Origin: JBEIVB01 sp040374085
Lineage (GTDB): Bacteria > Bacteroidota > Bacteroidia > UBA4408
Assembly: GCA_040374085.1 (NCBI GenBank)
Contig: JBEIVB010000022.1
Span: 1-29,779 of the forward strand
Direction: 5' to 3'
DNA: 29,779 bases
The translations under genes and the position numbers were made by a program. This document shows, piece after piece, positions 8,836-16,014 of this stretch. How positions within the stretch are numbered: the first letter of the stretch is position 1; every line of letters starts with the position of its first letter. The notes below the pieces were generated by a model. The model did not search any database. It had not been told where the DNA came from and worked only from the letters and a program-made list of their open reading frames with translations.

Positions 8836-9834
8836 ATGAAAATTGGGGTACTGGGCGTAGGACACTTGGGGCGCATCCACGTCCGTCAACTGCTTGGCCT
8901 TTCGGAGTGGGCGGTGGTGGGTTTTTTTGATCCGAACGACGAGCATGCTCAACAGGCTCAGCAGGAATTTGGCCTGAAACGCTTTTCCACTCAAGACGAA
9001 TTGGTAGATGCCTGCGACGCGGTTGACATTGTTTCTCCAACGCTCTTTCACTACGATGGTGCATCGGCTGCCATTAGAGCCGGCCGCCACGTGTTTGTGG
9101 AAAAGCCTGTGGCCGCCACCCCGGAGGAAGCCAAAGCACTTATGTTGCTTGCCAACGAAGCCAAGGTATTGGTTCAGGTTGGTCACGTAGAGCGTTTCAA
9201 TCCGGCGTTTCGGGCCGCTCAGCCCTATTTAAACAACGTTATGTTTGTGGAAACCCACCGGCTGGCACAGTTCAATCCCCGCGGCACCGATGTTTCGGTG
9301 GTCCTCGATTTGATGATCCACGACCTCGATGTGGTGTTGTCTACTGTAAACTCATCGGTAAAGCGTGTGAGCGCCAGCGGGGTAGCCGTGGTGAGCAGCA
9401 GCCCCGACATCTGCAACGCCCGCATCGAATTCAACAACGGTTGTGTGGCCAACCTCACCGCCAGCCGCATCAGCATGAAGAACATGCGAAAAACCCGCTT
9501 TTTTCAGCGAGATGCCTACATAAGCGTTGATTTTCTGGAGAAGGAAACCAGTGTGGTACGCCTGGAAAAGCTCGATGGTGAGCCCGGTCCCATGGACGTA
9601 ACCATTGATCTTGGACCCGACAAAGGCGCAAAACGCATCTATATGGAGAACCCGCACATAGAGCAAACCAACGCCATCCGCGACGAACTGCAATCCTTCC
9701 ACGCCTGCATTGTAAACCAAACCCGCCCGGTGGTTTCCATTGAAGATGGCACCAAAGCCTTGGATGTTGCGTTTCAGGTGCTCGAAAAGCTCAAGCTCAA
9801 CGCAAACGGTTTGGAGACGGAGGCGAGCAAATGA
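8836..9834 (+). CDS. Gfo/Idh/MocA-family NAD(P)-dependent oxidoreductase
   Basis: The 332-residue protein opens with a Rossmann fold (KIGVLGVGHLGRIHVRQLL, residues 2-20), has the family EKP motif (VEKPVAATPEEA, Glu89-Lys90-Pro91) that positions the catalytic lysine, and then GHVERFNPAF at 116-125 and DLMIHDLD at 158-165, both typical of the Gfo/Idh/MocA C-terminal domain. The family oxidises or reduces sugars, inositols and related compounds; the GHVERFNP form is common in Bacteroidota proteins of unknown substrate. A TAATTTTG box 16 nt upstream supports the start. The 3' end overlaps the next gene as ATGA, so it is coupled to a PAP2-like membrane protein. The substrate cannot be told from sequence. 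Confidence 0.92.
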   Translation: MKIGVLGVGHLGRIHVRQLLGLSEWAVVGFFDPNDEHAQQAQQEFGLKRFSTQDELVDACDAVDIVSPTLFHYDGASAAIRAGRHVFVEKPVAATPEEAKALMLLANEAKVLVQVGHVERFNPAFRAAQPYLNNVMFVETHRLAQFNPRGTDVSVVLDLMIHDLDVVLSTVNSSVKRVSASGVAVVSSSPDICNARIEFNNGCVANLTASRISMKNMRKTRFFQRDAYISVDFLEKETSVVRLEKLDGEPGPMDVTIDLGPDKGAKRIYMENPHIEQTNAIRDELQSFHACIVNQTRPVVSIEDGTKALDVAFQVLEKLKLNANGLETEASK

Positions 9835-10451
9835 AAACTTGGGATTTTCGCTTGGCCGAGTTCCTCTCTCGTCTTCTGCATCCCCTTTGGATGCCCTTCT
9901 ATGCCATGTTGCTGCTCTGGTTTGTAGAGCCTATGGTAAACATTGCCATACCGCCTTCTTACCTGCCCCGCTTGGCCCTGTTGGTGTTTCTTTACACGGC
10001 CTTGTTGCCTTTGATTTTTGCTGTTGTGCTGCGTCGGTTGGGCCTTATTCGAAGCTTAGAAATGGAAACCGCGAAAGAGCGCCGCTTTCCCTATTTGTTT
10101 ACCGCTGTATGCTATTTCTTGTGCTATTTTCAAATGGCCGGAAATCATGCACTGATCTTATATGCGTTGGTTTTGTTGGGCGCAACCGTCTCCATTTTGG
10201 CCTTAATGCTGGTAAACCTCGGCATGAAAGTTTCGGCACACCTAGTTGGGGTTGGGGGCACGGCCGGTGTTTTTGCTGGTTTGCAATGGTCACTGGGACT
10301 CAATTACGGCTTTCTGGTAGCTGCCCTGGTGGTGGCTGCTGGCTTGCTTGCTTCTGCACGCCTGAGGCTGAAAGCGCACTCGGAGGTAGAAGTTTATTTA
10401 GGTTTTATTATAGGATTCTGCCCTGTGTTTCTGTTGTTGATGCGGCTGTAG
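9831..10451 (+). CDS. Polytopic inner-membrane protein, divergent PAP2-like
   Basis: The 206-residue protein is mostly hydrophobic, with about six membrane segments (near 20-35, 45-67, 88-100, 105-130, 138-172 and 187-204). Between them lie charged motifs resembling a degenerate PAP2 phosphatase signature: KERRFPY at 82-88 (like KxxxxxxRP), KVSAHLVGVGG at 133-143 (like the SGH motif) and ARLRLKAHSEVEVYLG at 176-191 (like SRxxxxxHxxxDxxxG, with Arg177 and His183 kept but the Asp replaced). It belongs to a conserved Bacteroidota family usually left as hypothetical or PAP2-like. A lipid-phosphate phosphatase role is possible but unproven. It starts inside the stop codon of the oxidoreductase gene (ATGA) and is probably translated with it. 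Confidence 0.75.
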   Translation: MKTWDFRLAEFLSRLLHPLWMPFYAMLLLWFVEPMVNIAIPPSYLPRLALLVFLYTALLPLIFAVVLRRLGLIRSLEMETAKERRFPYLFTAVCYFLCYFQMAGNHALILYALVLLGATVSILALMLVNLGMKVSAHLVGVGGTAGVFAGLQWSLGLNYGFLVAALVVAAGLLASARLRLKAHSEVEVYLGFIIGFCPVFLLLMRL

Positions 10452-10588
10452 CCCCAATCCTGGTATGTTTTTCCATCACGAGCAACTTCGTGTAAAACCG
10501 TCTGGATGAGTATAACCTTTCTCTTTTTTTTGCTTCGCGAAAGTTCAATCCGCAGCAGCAATTGTATATAATAATGCTGTAGTAAAAA

Positions 10589-10978
10589 GTGCAAACCGGC
10601 TGCATAAGCCGGGTTCTGTGCAGGCTTGTGGCCTGTTCCCGCCATTTATCTTGGCCAGCGGTTGCCCGATGGCTCAAACGACCTACCCTCCAGGTTGAGC
10701 GAGCAGCCCTCCTGCCGGTGCACGCACCGGCGTCCCTGGTTTATTTGGCCTTTCAACCCATGAGGTTTACCCGAGCGACCCGTCACCGGGCCACTCCGGG
10801 AGCTCTTACCTCCCGTTTTCACCCTTACCTGCAGGTTGCCCCGCAGGCGGTATCGTTCTCTGTGGCACTTTCTGTCGGCAGGTTGCCCCGCCGCCTTCCC
10901 GTTAGGAAGCATGGTGCTCTGCGTTGCCCGGACTTTCCTACTCCGTTGCCGGAATCGGCGGGCTTGGCCGGTTTGCGG
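10589..10978 (-). ncRNA. rnpB: RNase P RNA, bacterial type A
   Basis: Read on the minus strand, the segment contains the hallmarks of bacterial RNase P RNA: the 5' conserved block GGAAAGTCCGGGCAACGCAG, AGGGTGAAA, GGCCAAATAAACC, and the 3' block ACAGAACCCGGCTTAT. The ends form a perfect 10-bp P1 helix: GCAAACCGGC at 10976-10967 pairs with GCCGGTTTGC at 10600-10591. Length is about 390 nt, normal for type A. It is the catalytic subunit that trims tRNA 5' leaders. The -7 box TACCTTTG lies just upstream. Two internal hairpins (plus coordinates 10828-10847 and 10876-10893) have identical distal stems capped by GCAA tetraloops. Open frames across this region are artefacts. Confidence 0.97.
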
Positions 10979-10980
10979 CA

Positions 10981-10988
10981 CAAAGGTA
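10981..10988 (-). promoter_or_regulatory. -7 box TACCTTTG of rnpB
   Basis: On the minus strand TACCTTTG (10988 to 10981) is an exact TAnnTTTG match ending 4 nt before the P1 helix of RNase P RNA. This calibrates the transcription start as about 3-7 nt past the box. Confidence 0.65.
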
Positions 10989-11031
10989 GGGGAATTGCAC
11001 GGCGAGGGGCAGCCGGCGACGGATATTTCCC

Positions 11032-11039
11032 TATTTTTG
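11032..11039 (+). promoter_or_regulatory. -7 box TATTTTTG of sucD
   Basis: TATTTTTG matches TAnnTTTG and ends 18 nt before the sucD ATG at 11058. It faces away from the rnpB promoter, so the short interval 10979-11057 is a divergent promoter region. No good -33 TTTG is visible. Confidence 0.55.
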
Positions 11040-11057
11040 GCCACGAAAATCACCCTT

Positions 11058-11939
11058 ATGAGCGTATTGGTCAACAAAAACAGCCGCGTTATTGTACAAG
11101 GCTTCACCGGAAACGAAGGCACTTTTCATGCCTCCCAAATGATTGAGTACGGCACCCAGGTTGTGGGTGGCGTAACACCCGGAAAAGGCGGAAGCACCCA
11201 CCTCGATCGACCCGTTTTCAACACCGTTGCCGATGCCGTAAAAGCTACCCAGGCCAACGTTTCCATTATATTCGTTCCACCTGCATTTGCTGCCGACGCC
11301 ATTATGGAAGCAGCCGAGGGCGGCATTGAAGTAATTGTTTGCATCACCGAAGGCATCCCAACCAAGGACATGGTGATGGTAAAAGAATATCTGCGCGGTC
11401 GCAATGCACGCCTTATTGGCCCCAACTGTCCGGGCGTAATCACAGCCGGTGAGGCTAAGGTGGGCATCATGCCCGGCTTTGTGTTTCAGAAAGGCCGCAT
11501 CGGCATCGTTTCCAAATCCGGTACCCTCACCTACGAGGCTGCAGACCAGATTGTGAAAGCCGGTATGGGCATAACCACAGCCATTGGCATTGGCGGCGAC
11601 CCCATCATTGGAACTACCACCCGCGAGGCAGTTGAGCTCTTGATGAACGACCCCGAAACCGAAGGCATTGTGATGATCGGGGAAATCGGCGGCGGTATGG
11701 AAGCCGAAGCCGCTCGTTGGATCAAAGCCCACGGCACCAAGCCTGTGGTAGGGTTCATTGCCGGACAAACCGCGCCTCCCGGACGCCGCATGGGCCACGC
11801 CGGAGCCATCGTAGGCGGAGCAGAAGATACCGCCGCTGCCAAGATGGCCATCATGCGCGAGTGCGGCATTCACGTGGTAGAATCTCCCGCCATCATCGGA
11901 CAAACCATGGCAAAAGCCCTGGGCAAAGTGGTAGCCTAA
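11058..11939 (+). CDS. sucD: Succinyl-CoA ligase, alpha subunit
   Basis: SucD, with SucC, interconverts succinyl-CoA and succinate with substrate-level nucleotide phosphorylation in the TCA cycle. The ATG at 11058 (MSVLVNKNSRVIVQGFTGNE) gives 293 residues, the normal family length; the frame is open further upstream but runs through the RNase P gene and promoter. The CoA-binding domain (GFTGNEGTFHA, GGVTPGKGG), the GPNCPG segment at 121-126, and the phosphorylated histidine loop RMGHAGAI with His247 are all present. The beta-subunit gene sucC is not adjacent, which is common in Bacteroidota. The gene has its own -7 box and ends at a strong intrinsic terminator. Confidence 0.97.
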   Translation: MSVLVNKNSRVIVQGFTGNEGTFHASQMIEYGTQVVGGVTPGKGGSTHLDRPVFNTVADAVKATQANVSIIFVPPAFAADAIMEAAEGGIEVIVCITEGIPTKDMVMVKEYLRGRNARLIGPNCPGVITAGEAKVGIMPGFVFQKGRIGIVSKSGTLTYEAADQIVKAGMGITTAIGIGGDPIIGTTTREAVELLMNDPETEGIVMIGEIGGGMEAEAARWIKAHGTKPVVGFIAGQTAPPGRRMGHAGAIVGGAEDTAAAKMAIMRECGIHVVESPAIIGQTMAKALGKVVA

Positions 11940-11975
11940 AGCTTTTTATCTTTTTTGTGTTGTAATAATGCAAAC

Positions 11976-12006
11976 AAAGGCAGCCTCAAGGGTTGCCTTT
12001 TTTTTT
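11976..12006 (+). terminator. Intrinsic terminator after sucD
   Basis: AAAGGCAGCC (11976-11985) pairs with GGTTGCCTTT (11991-12000) around a TCAAG loop, with one G-U pair, followed by six more T residues. It ends only 5 nt before the next gene's ATG, so that gene depends on readthrough or on a promoter inside this segment. Confidence 0.85.
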
Positions 12007-12011
12007 AGACA

Positions 12012-12380
12012 ATGGCCTCAGGTTTTCTCGATCGGGTATTTGGTTGGTTTGAACCCAAACGCAGATGGCACCGTGTTTTTGCTTCTGCAGAAGAGGCAAT
12101 TGCGGCCTTACCCGATGGGGTAGGGGTGCTGTACACCATTTCCGGAAAACCCACTTTGCTGCTGCGTTCCGGAACCCAACTTCACGCCATAGAAAATAGG
12201 TGCCCGCACGAAGGAAAAAGTTTGGAACATGCGCGCATGGGACCAACTGGATTGATGTGCCCCTTCCATCGTCACGCCATTCGACTCAGCGATGGATTGG
12301 ACGTAAGTCAGCCGGGGTGTGGTAAAACCTCGGTGTTCCCAGCCAAGTGGGAAGCAGACGGCTGGTACGTAGAGCGTTAA
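12012..12380 (+). CDS. Small stand-alone Rieske [2Fe-2S] protein
   Basis: The 122-residue protein has a Rieske motif CPHEGKSLEH...CPFH: Cys64, His66, Cys83 and His86, that is C-x-H-x16-C-x2-H, the ligands of a [2Fe-2S] cluster with two histidines. There is no signal peptide, membrane anchor or catalytic domain, so it resembles soluble Rieske ferredoxins or NirD-like subunits, acting as an electron carrier in the cytosol. The N-terminus is basic and aromatic (FGWFEPKRRWHRVF). It starts 5 nt after the T-run of the sucD terminator and converges on trxB with 9 nt between stops. Its electron donor and acceptor are unknown. Confidence 0.88.
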   Translation: MASGFLDRVFGWFEPKRRWHRVFASAEEAIAALPDGVGVLYTISGKPTLLLRSGTQLHAIENRCPHEGKSLEHARMGPTGLMCPFHRHAIRLSDGLDVSQPGCGKTSVFPAKWEADGWYVER

Positions 12381-12389
12381 AACAAACGG

Positions 12390-13331
12390 TTAATGTATGC
12401 CTTCGGCAGCCATCCAACGCTCGGCATCGAGGGCCGCCATGCAACCCGAACCGGCAGCGGTAACGGCCTGCCTGTACACCTTGTCTTGAACGTCGCCGCA
12501 GGCAAACACGCCGGGCACGTTGGTTTTAGATGACCCCGGTGTGGTTTGAATGTACCCTTCGTGGTCCATCTGCAGCTGACCGGTGAATATGGTGGAATTG
12601 GGTGTGTGTCCAATGGCAACAAAGAAACCGGTAACCGCTAAATCTTGGGTGGCGCCGGTTTCGGTGTTCCGCACGCGTATGCCTTCAACCCCTTTTTCTC
12701 CCAGAATGTCTATCGTTTCGGTGTTCCAATGAACGGTAATGTTGGGGGTGTTGAGCACGCGGTGTTGCATGGCCTTAGAGGCGCGCATCTCGCCGCGGCG
12801 AACCAGCATGTGCACGTTTCGGCAGAGCTTGGCCAGGTAGGTAGCTTCTTCGGCAGCAGTGTCTCCGGCACCCACAATGGCCACATCTTGTCCCTTATAA
12901 AAATATCCGTCGCACACCGCGCAAGCCGAAACACCAAACCCGTTGAGGCGCTGTTCGTTGGGCAAGCCCAGCCATTTGGCAGATGCGCCGGTGGCAATGA
13001 TGATGGCGTTGGCGGTTAAGGTTTTGTTTTCATCCACCTCTACCACAAAAGGGCGTTGGCTGAGGTCTACTTTGCTCACAAAGCCAAAGCGCACATCGGT
13101 GCCAAAACGTTCGGCCTGTGCCCGCAAATCCTGCATCATCTCGGGGCCCTGGGTGCCTTTTGGATAGCCTGGGAAGTTTTCCACCTCGGTGGTGATGGTG
13201 AGCTGTCCGCCGGGCTGAAGGCCTTCATACACAACGGGTTTCATATCGGCGCGGGCGGCGTATATGGCGGCTGTGTAACCGGCAGGTCCGCTGCCGATGA
13301 TCAAAAGGTTGAGGTGCTCAGTTGGATTCAT
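12390..13331 (-). CDS. trxB: Thioredoxin-disulfide reductase
   Basis: TrxB passes electrons from NADPH through FAD to thioredoxin. Starting at the ATG at 13331 (MNPTEHLNLLIIGSGPAGYT), the protein is 313 residues. It shows the FAD-binding GSGPAG, the redox-active pair CAVC at 137-140, the NADPH-binding GAGDTA at 154-159, and the second FAD motif GVFACGDVQDKVYRQ near the C-terminus. The frame extends upstream to 13394, but a TACTTTTG -7 box at 13356-13349 would then lie inside the gene, so 13331 is preferred. It is divergent from slyD and convergent with the Rieske gene. Confidence 0.97.
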   Translation of the reverse strand: MNPTEHLNLLIIGSGPAGYTAAIYAARADMKPVVYEGLQPGGQLTITTEVENFPGYPKGTQGPEMMQDLRAQAERFGTDVRFGFVSKVDLSQRPFVVEVDENKTLTANAIIIATGASAKWLGLPNEQRLNGFGVSACAVCDGYFYKGQDVAIVGAGDTAAEEATYLAKLCRNVHMLVRRGEMRASKAMQHRVLNTPNITVHWNTETIDILGEKGVEGIRVRNTETGATQDLAVTGFFVAIGHTPNSTIFTGQLQMDHEGYIQTTPGSSKTNVPGVFACGDVQDKVYRQAVTAAGSGCMAALDAERWMAAEGIH

Positions 13332-13348
13332 GAATGGAATTGAGGTTC

Positions 13349-13356
13349 CAAAAGTA
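13349..13356 (-). promoter_or_regulatory. -7 box TACTTTTG of trxB
   Basis: On the minus strand TACTTTTG is an exact TAnnTTTG match ending 17 nt before the trxB ATG, the same spacing as at other genes in the window. It decides the start codon in favour of 13331. Confidence 0.6.
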
Positions 13357-13412
13357 ACAAAAGGCATGGCCTGCAGCGCCCCTTTTCTGCACAAGTCTTT
13401 AGGAATAATGCC

Positions 13413-13420
13413 TACCTTGG
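13413..13420 (+). promoter_or_regulatory. Near-consensus -7 box TACCTTGG of slyD
   Basis: TACCTTGG differs from TAnnTTTG at one position and ends 19 nt before the ATG at 13440. The trxB and slyD promoters together occupy the interval 13332-13439. Confidence 0.4.
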
Positions 13421-13439
13421 CTCACTCTTTTTAAACAGC

Positions 13440-13958
13440 ATGATCATAGAGCACAACAAAGTGGTGGCGGTGAATTACGCCCTGCACATCCCCGGCGAAT
13501 CGGGCGGTCCCGAAGAACTGGTAGAACAAACCAACGCAGAGCAGCCCTTTGTGTTCCTTTTCGGAGCCGGTGGCCTTATTGAAGCGTTTGAACAAAACCT
13601 AAAAGGAAAAGCCGTGGGCGATGCGTTCGATTTTCGCATAGCGGCAGCCGATGGCTACGGAGAGTACGACCAGGAAAAGATTGCCGAGCTTCCCATCGAT
13701 GCGTTCAAAGGACCCGATGGCGACATCGACACCGAAATGGTGGTGGTGGGCAACGAATTGCCTATGGTGGACCAAGAAGGCAACCGCTTGCTGGGCATCG
13801 TAGCCGAGGTTACGGAAAGCTACGTGGCCATGGATTTCAATCACCCATTGGCCGGCAACGATCTCCATTTTACCGGAACCATCCTCGAGGTGCGTCCCGC
13901 AACCGCTGAGGAAATTTCCCACGGGCACGTGCACGGACCGGGTGGCCATCATCATTGA
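13440..13958 (+). CDS. slyD: SlyD-like FKBP-type peptidyl-prolyl isomerase
   Basis: The 172-residue protein has the SlyD arrangement: a split FKBP domain with VNYALHIPGE, FLFGAGGLIEAFEQNLKGK and GDAFDFRIAAADGYGEYD, then an inserted IF chaperone domain (about residues 75-130), then the closing FKBP strand GTILEVRPATAEE. It catalyses proline isomerisation and acts as a folding chaperone in the cytosol. The C-terminus is histidine-rich (HGHVHGPGGHHH), a short form of the metal-binding tail of SlyD proteins, consistent with binding nickel or other divalent metals. It is divergent from trxB and lies 84 nt before dxs. Confidence 0.87.
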   Translation: MIIEHNKVVAVNYALHIPGESGGPEELVEQTNAEQPFVFLFGAGGLIEAFEQNLKGKAVGDAFDFRIAAADGYGEYDQEKIAELPIDAFKGPDGDIDTEMVVVGNELPMVDQEGNRLLGIVAEVTESYVAMDFNHPLAGNDLHFTGTILEVRPATAEEISHGHVHGPGGHHH

Positions 13959-14042
13959 TGCAGGTATTTGGGGCAAACAAAACACCCAAACCGAATGTTT
14001 CGTTGATTGAAATTTCCTCTTAATTCACCTCATTTTTCCGGC

Positions 14043-15977
14043 ATGGATGTAACCCCCGGCCCACTGCTCGCGCAGATTCATACTCCCCACGACCTTCGCA
14101 AGTTATCTGCCTCGCAGCTCGAGCAGGTGTGTAAGGAACTGCGGGAGTTCATCATCGATATGGTTTCCGTTAAGGGCGGCCATTTCGGTGCCAGCCTCGG
14201 CGTGGTAGAGCTCACCGTGGCGCTTCACTATGTGTTCAACACCCCAGACGATCAGCTGGTTTGGGATGTGGGGCATCAGGCCTATGGCCATAAAATTCTA
14301 ACCGGCCGCCGCGAGCAGTTTCATACCAACCGCATCTACCAAGGCCTATCGGGCTTTCCCAAACGCAGCGAAAGCGAATACGATACCTTTGGAGTTGGGC
14401 ACAGCTCCACCTCCATCTCGGCTGCCTTGGGTATGGCCGTAGCCAACCGCTACAAAGGCGATGAGCAACGTCAGCACATTGCTGTGATTGGCGATGGCGC
14501 CATGACCGCAGGCCTTGCGTTTGAAGGCCTTAACCACGCAGGCGTAGAGCATTCCAACCTCCTGGTGGTGCTCAACGACAATTGCATGAGCATAGACCCC
14601 AATGTGGGGGCACTCAAAGAATACTTAACCGACATCACCACCTCGCACACCTACAACAAAGTGCGCGACGATGTGTGGAAGCTGTTGGGCAAAATAAGCA
14701 AGTTTGGCCCCAATGCTCAGGAGATAGCCTCCAAGATGGAGAACGCCATAAAGAGCAGCTTATTAAAAAACAGCAACCTGTTTGAATCGCTCAAGTTCCG
14801 CTATTTCGGGCCTGTGGATGGGCACGATGTGGAGAGACTTTCAAAAGTGATGGCCGACTTGAAAGACATACCCGGCCCCAAATTGTTGCATGTATTGACC
14901 CTAAAAGGAAAAGGTTATAAATATTCTGAAGAGGGGAATCAAACCGTTTGGCATTCTCCGGGTTTGTTCAACAAAGACACCGGTGAAATCATAAAAGTAA
15001 CGCCATCCAGTCCTCAGCCACCCAAGTATCAGGATGTGTTTGGGCACACCATTGTGGAGTTGGCGGAAAAGAACGATAAAATCATGGGCATCACCCCGGC
15101 CATGCCATCCGGGTGTTCTTTGAACATCATGATGAAGGCCATGCCCACGCGAGCTTTTGATGTGGGCATTGCGGAACAGCATGCGGTTACCTTTTCTGCA
15201 GGTTTGGCCACGCAGGGTATGGTTCCGTATTGCAACATCTACTCTTCCTTTATGCAGCGTGCATACGACCAGGTGGTGCACGATGTGGCCCTTCAAAACC
15301 TTCATGTTGTATTTTGTTTGGACCGTGGCGGTCTTGCCGGCTCCGATGGCCCCACGCACCATGGCGCATTTGATTTGGCCTACTTCCGTTGCATTCCCAA
15401 CATGGTGGTGAGTGCTCCCATGAACGAAGAGGAGTTGCGCAACCTCATGTACACGGCTCAGTTGCCTCAGAATGCCGGTCCCTTTAGCATACGTTATCCA
15501 AGGGGCAACGGTGTAATGGTGAACTGGAAAACCCCATTGAAAGAGATTCCTGTTGGCAAGGGACGCAGAGTAAAGAATGGAACCCATGTTGCATTGTTGA
15601 GCATTGGGCATCCCGGAAACTTCGCCCTCGAAGCCGCCGAGAACCTAGAAAAAGAAGGCTACTCTGTTGCCCATTACGACATGCGCTTCGCCAAGCCCTT
15701 GGATGAAGTCTTGTTGCACGAGGTATTCAGTAAGTTTGATAAAATCATAACCATAGAAGACGGCTGCATTCAAGGCGGAATGGGCAGCGCGGTGATTGAG
15801 TTCATGGCAGACAACGGATATCAGGCTCAGGTAAAGCGTTTGGGCATTCCGGATCGGTTCATTGAACATGGAGAGCAGCGCGAGCTGTATGCCGAATGTG
15901 GATTCGATGTGGCGGCCATTTCCGAGGCGGTGCGCAGCTTGGTGAAATTGCCGGCCGGAAACGTGCATTCTGCATGA
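14043..15977 (+). CDS. dxs: 1-deoxy-D-xylulose-5-phosphate synthase
   Basis: Dxs condenses pyruvate and glyceraldehyde 3-phosphate to DXP, the first step of the MEP isoprenoid pathway (also feeding thiamine and pyridoxal synthesis). The ATG at 14043 gives 644 residues; an in-frame TTG at 14007 adds 12 residues with no family similarity. Visible features are KGGHFGASLGVVELT with His47, the thiamine diphosphate motif GDGAMTAG (150-157) with NDN (178-180), the catalytic Glu378 in GIAEQHAVTF, and the substrate loop LDRGGLAGSDGPTHHGAFD near 426-444. All active-site blocks are intact. It follows slyD without an obvious promoter and precedes a MATE gene by 37 nt. Confidence 0.97.
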   Translation: MDVTPGPLLAQIHTPHDLRKLSASQLEQVCKELREFIIDMVSVKGGHFGASLGVVELTVALHYVFNTPDDQLVWDVGHQAYGHKILTGRREQFHTNRIYQGLSGFPKRSESEYDTFGVGHSSTSISAALGMAVANRYKGDEQRQHIAVIGDGAMTAGLAFEGLNHAGVEHSNLLVVLNDNCMSIDPNVGALKEYLTDITTSHTYNKVRDDVWKLLGKISKFGPNAQEIASKMENAIKSSLLKNSNLFESLKFRYFGPVDGHDVERLSKVMADLKDIPGPKLLHVLTLKGKGYKYSEEGNQTVWHSPGLFNKDTGEIIKVTPSSPQPPKYQDVFGHTIVELAEKNDKIMGITPAMPSGCSLNIMMKAMPTRAFDVGIAEQHAVTFSAGLATQGMVPYCNIYSSFMQRAYDQVVHDVALQNLHVVFCLDRGGLAGSDGPTHHGAFDLAYFRCIPNMVVSAPMNEEELRNLMYTAQLPQNAGPFSIRYPRGNGVMVNWKTPLKEIPVGKGRRVKNGTHVALLSIGHPGNFALEAAENLEKEGYSVAHYDMRFAKPLDEVLLHEVFSKFDKIITIEDGCIQGGMGSAVIEFMADNGYQAQVKRLGIPDRFIEHGEQRELYAECGFDVAAISEAVRSLVKLPAGNVHSA

Positions 15978-16014
15978 GGCAAGGTCTGGCATCCAAATCT
16001 TCTGGCCTTCATTT

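Noticed and set aside
10477..10492. Hairpin CACGA/TCGTG after the PAP2-like gene
   Set aside because: Short stem with no T-run in either direction.
10589..11146. Open reading frames on both strands across 10589-11146
   Set aside because: They cover the RNase P RNA, whose conserved blocks and P1 helix are unmistakable; the translations are Arg/Pro-rich with no family similarity.
11031..11903. A 290-codon open frame antisense to sucD
   Set aside because: It mirrors the sucD codon pattern, is Gly/His/Asn-rich without domain features, and has no promoter of its own.
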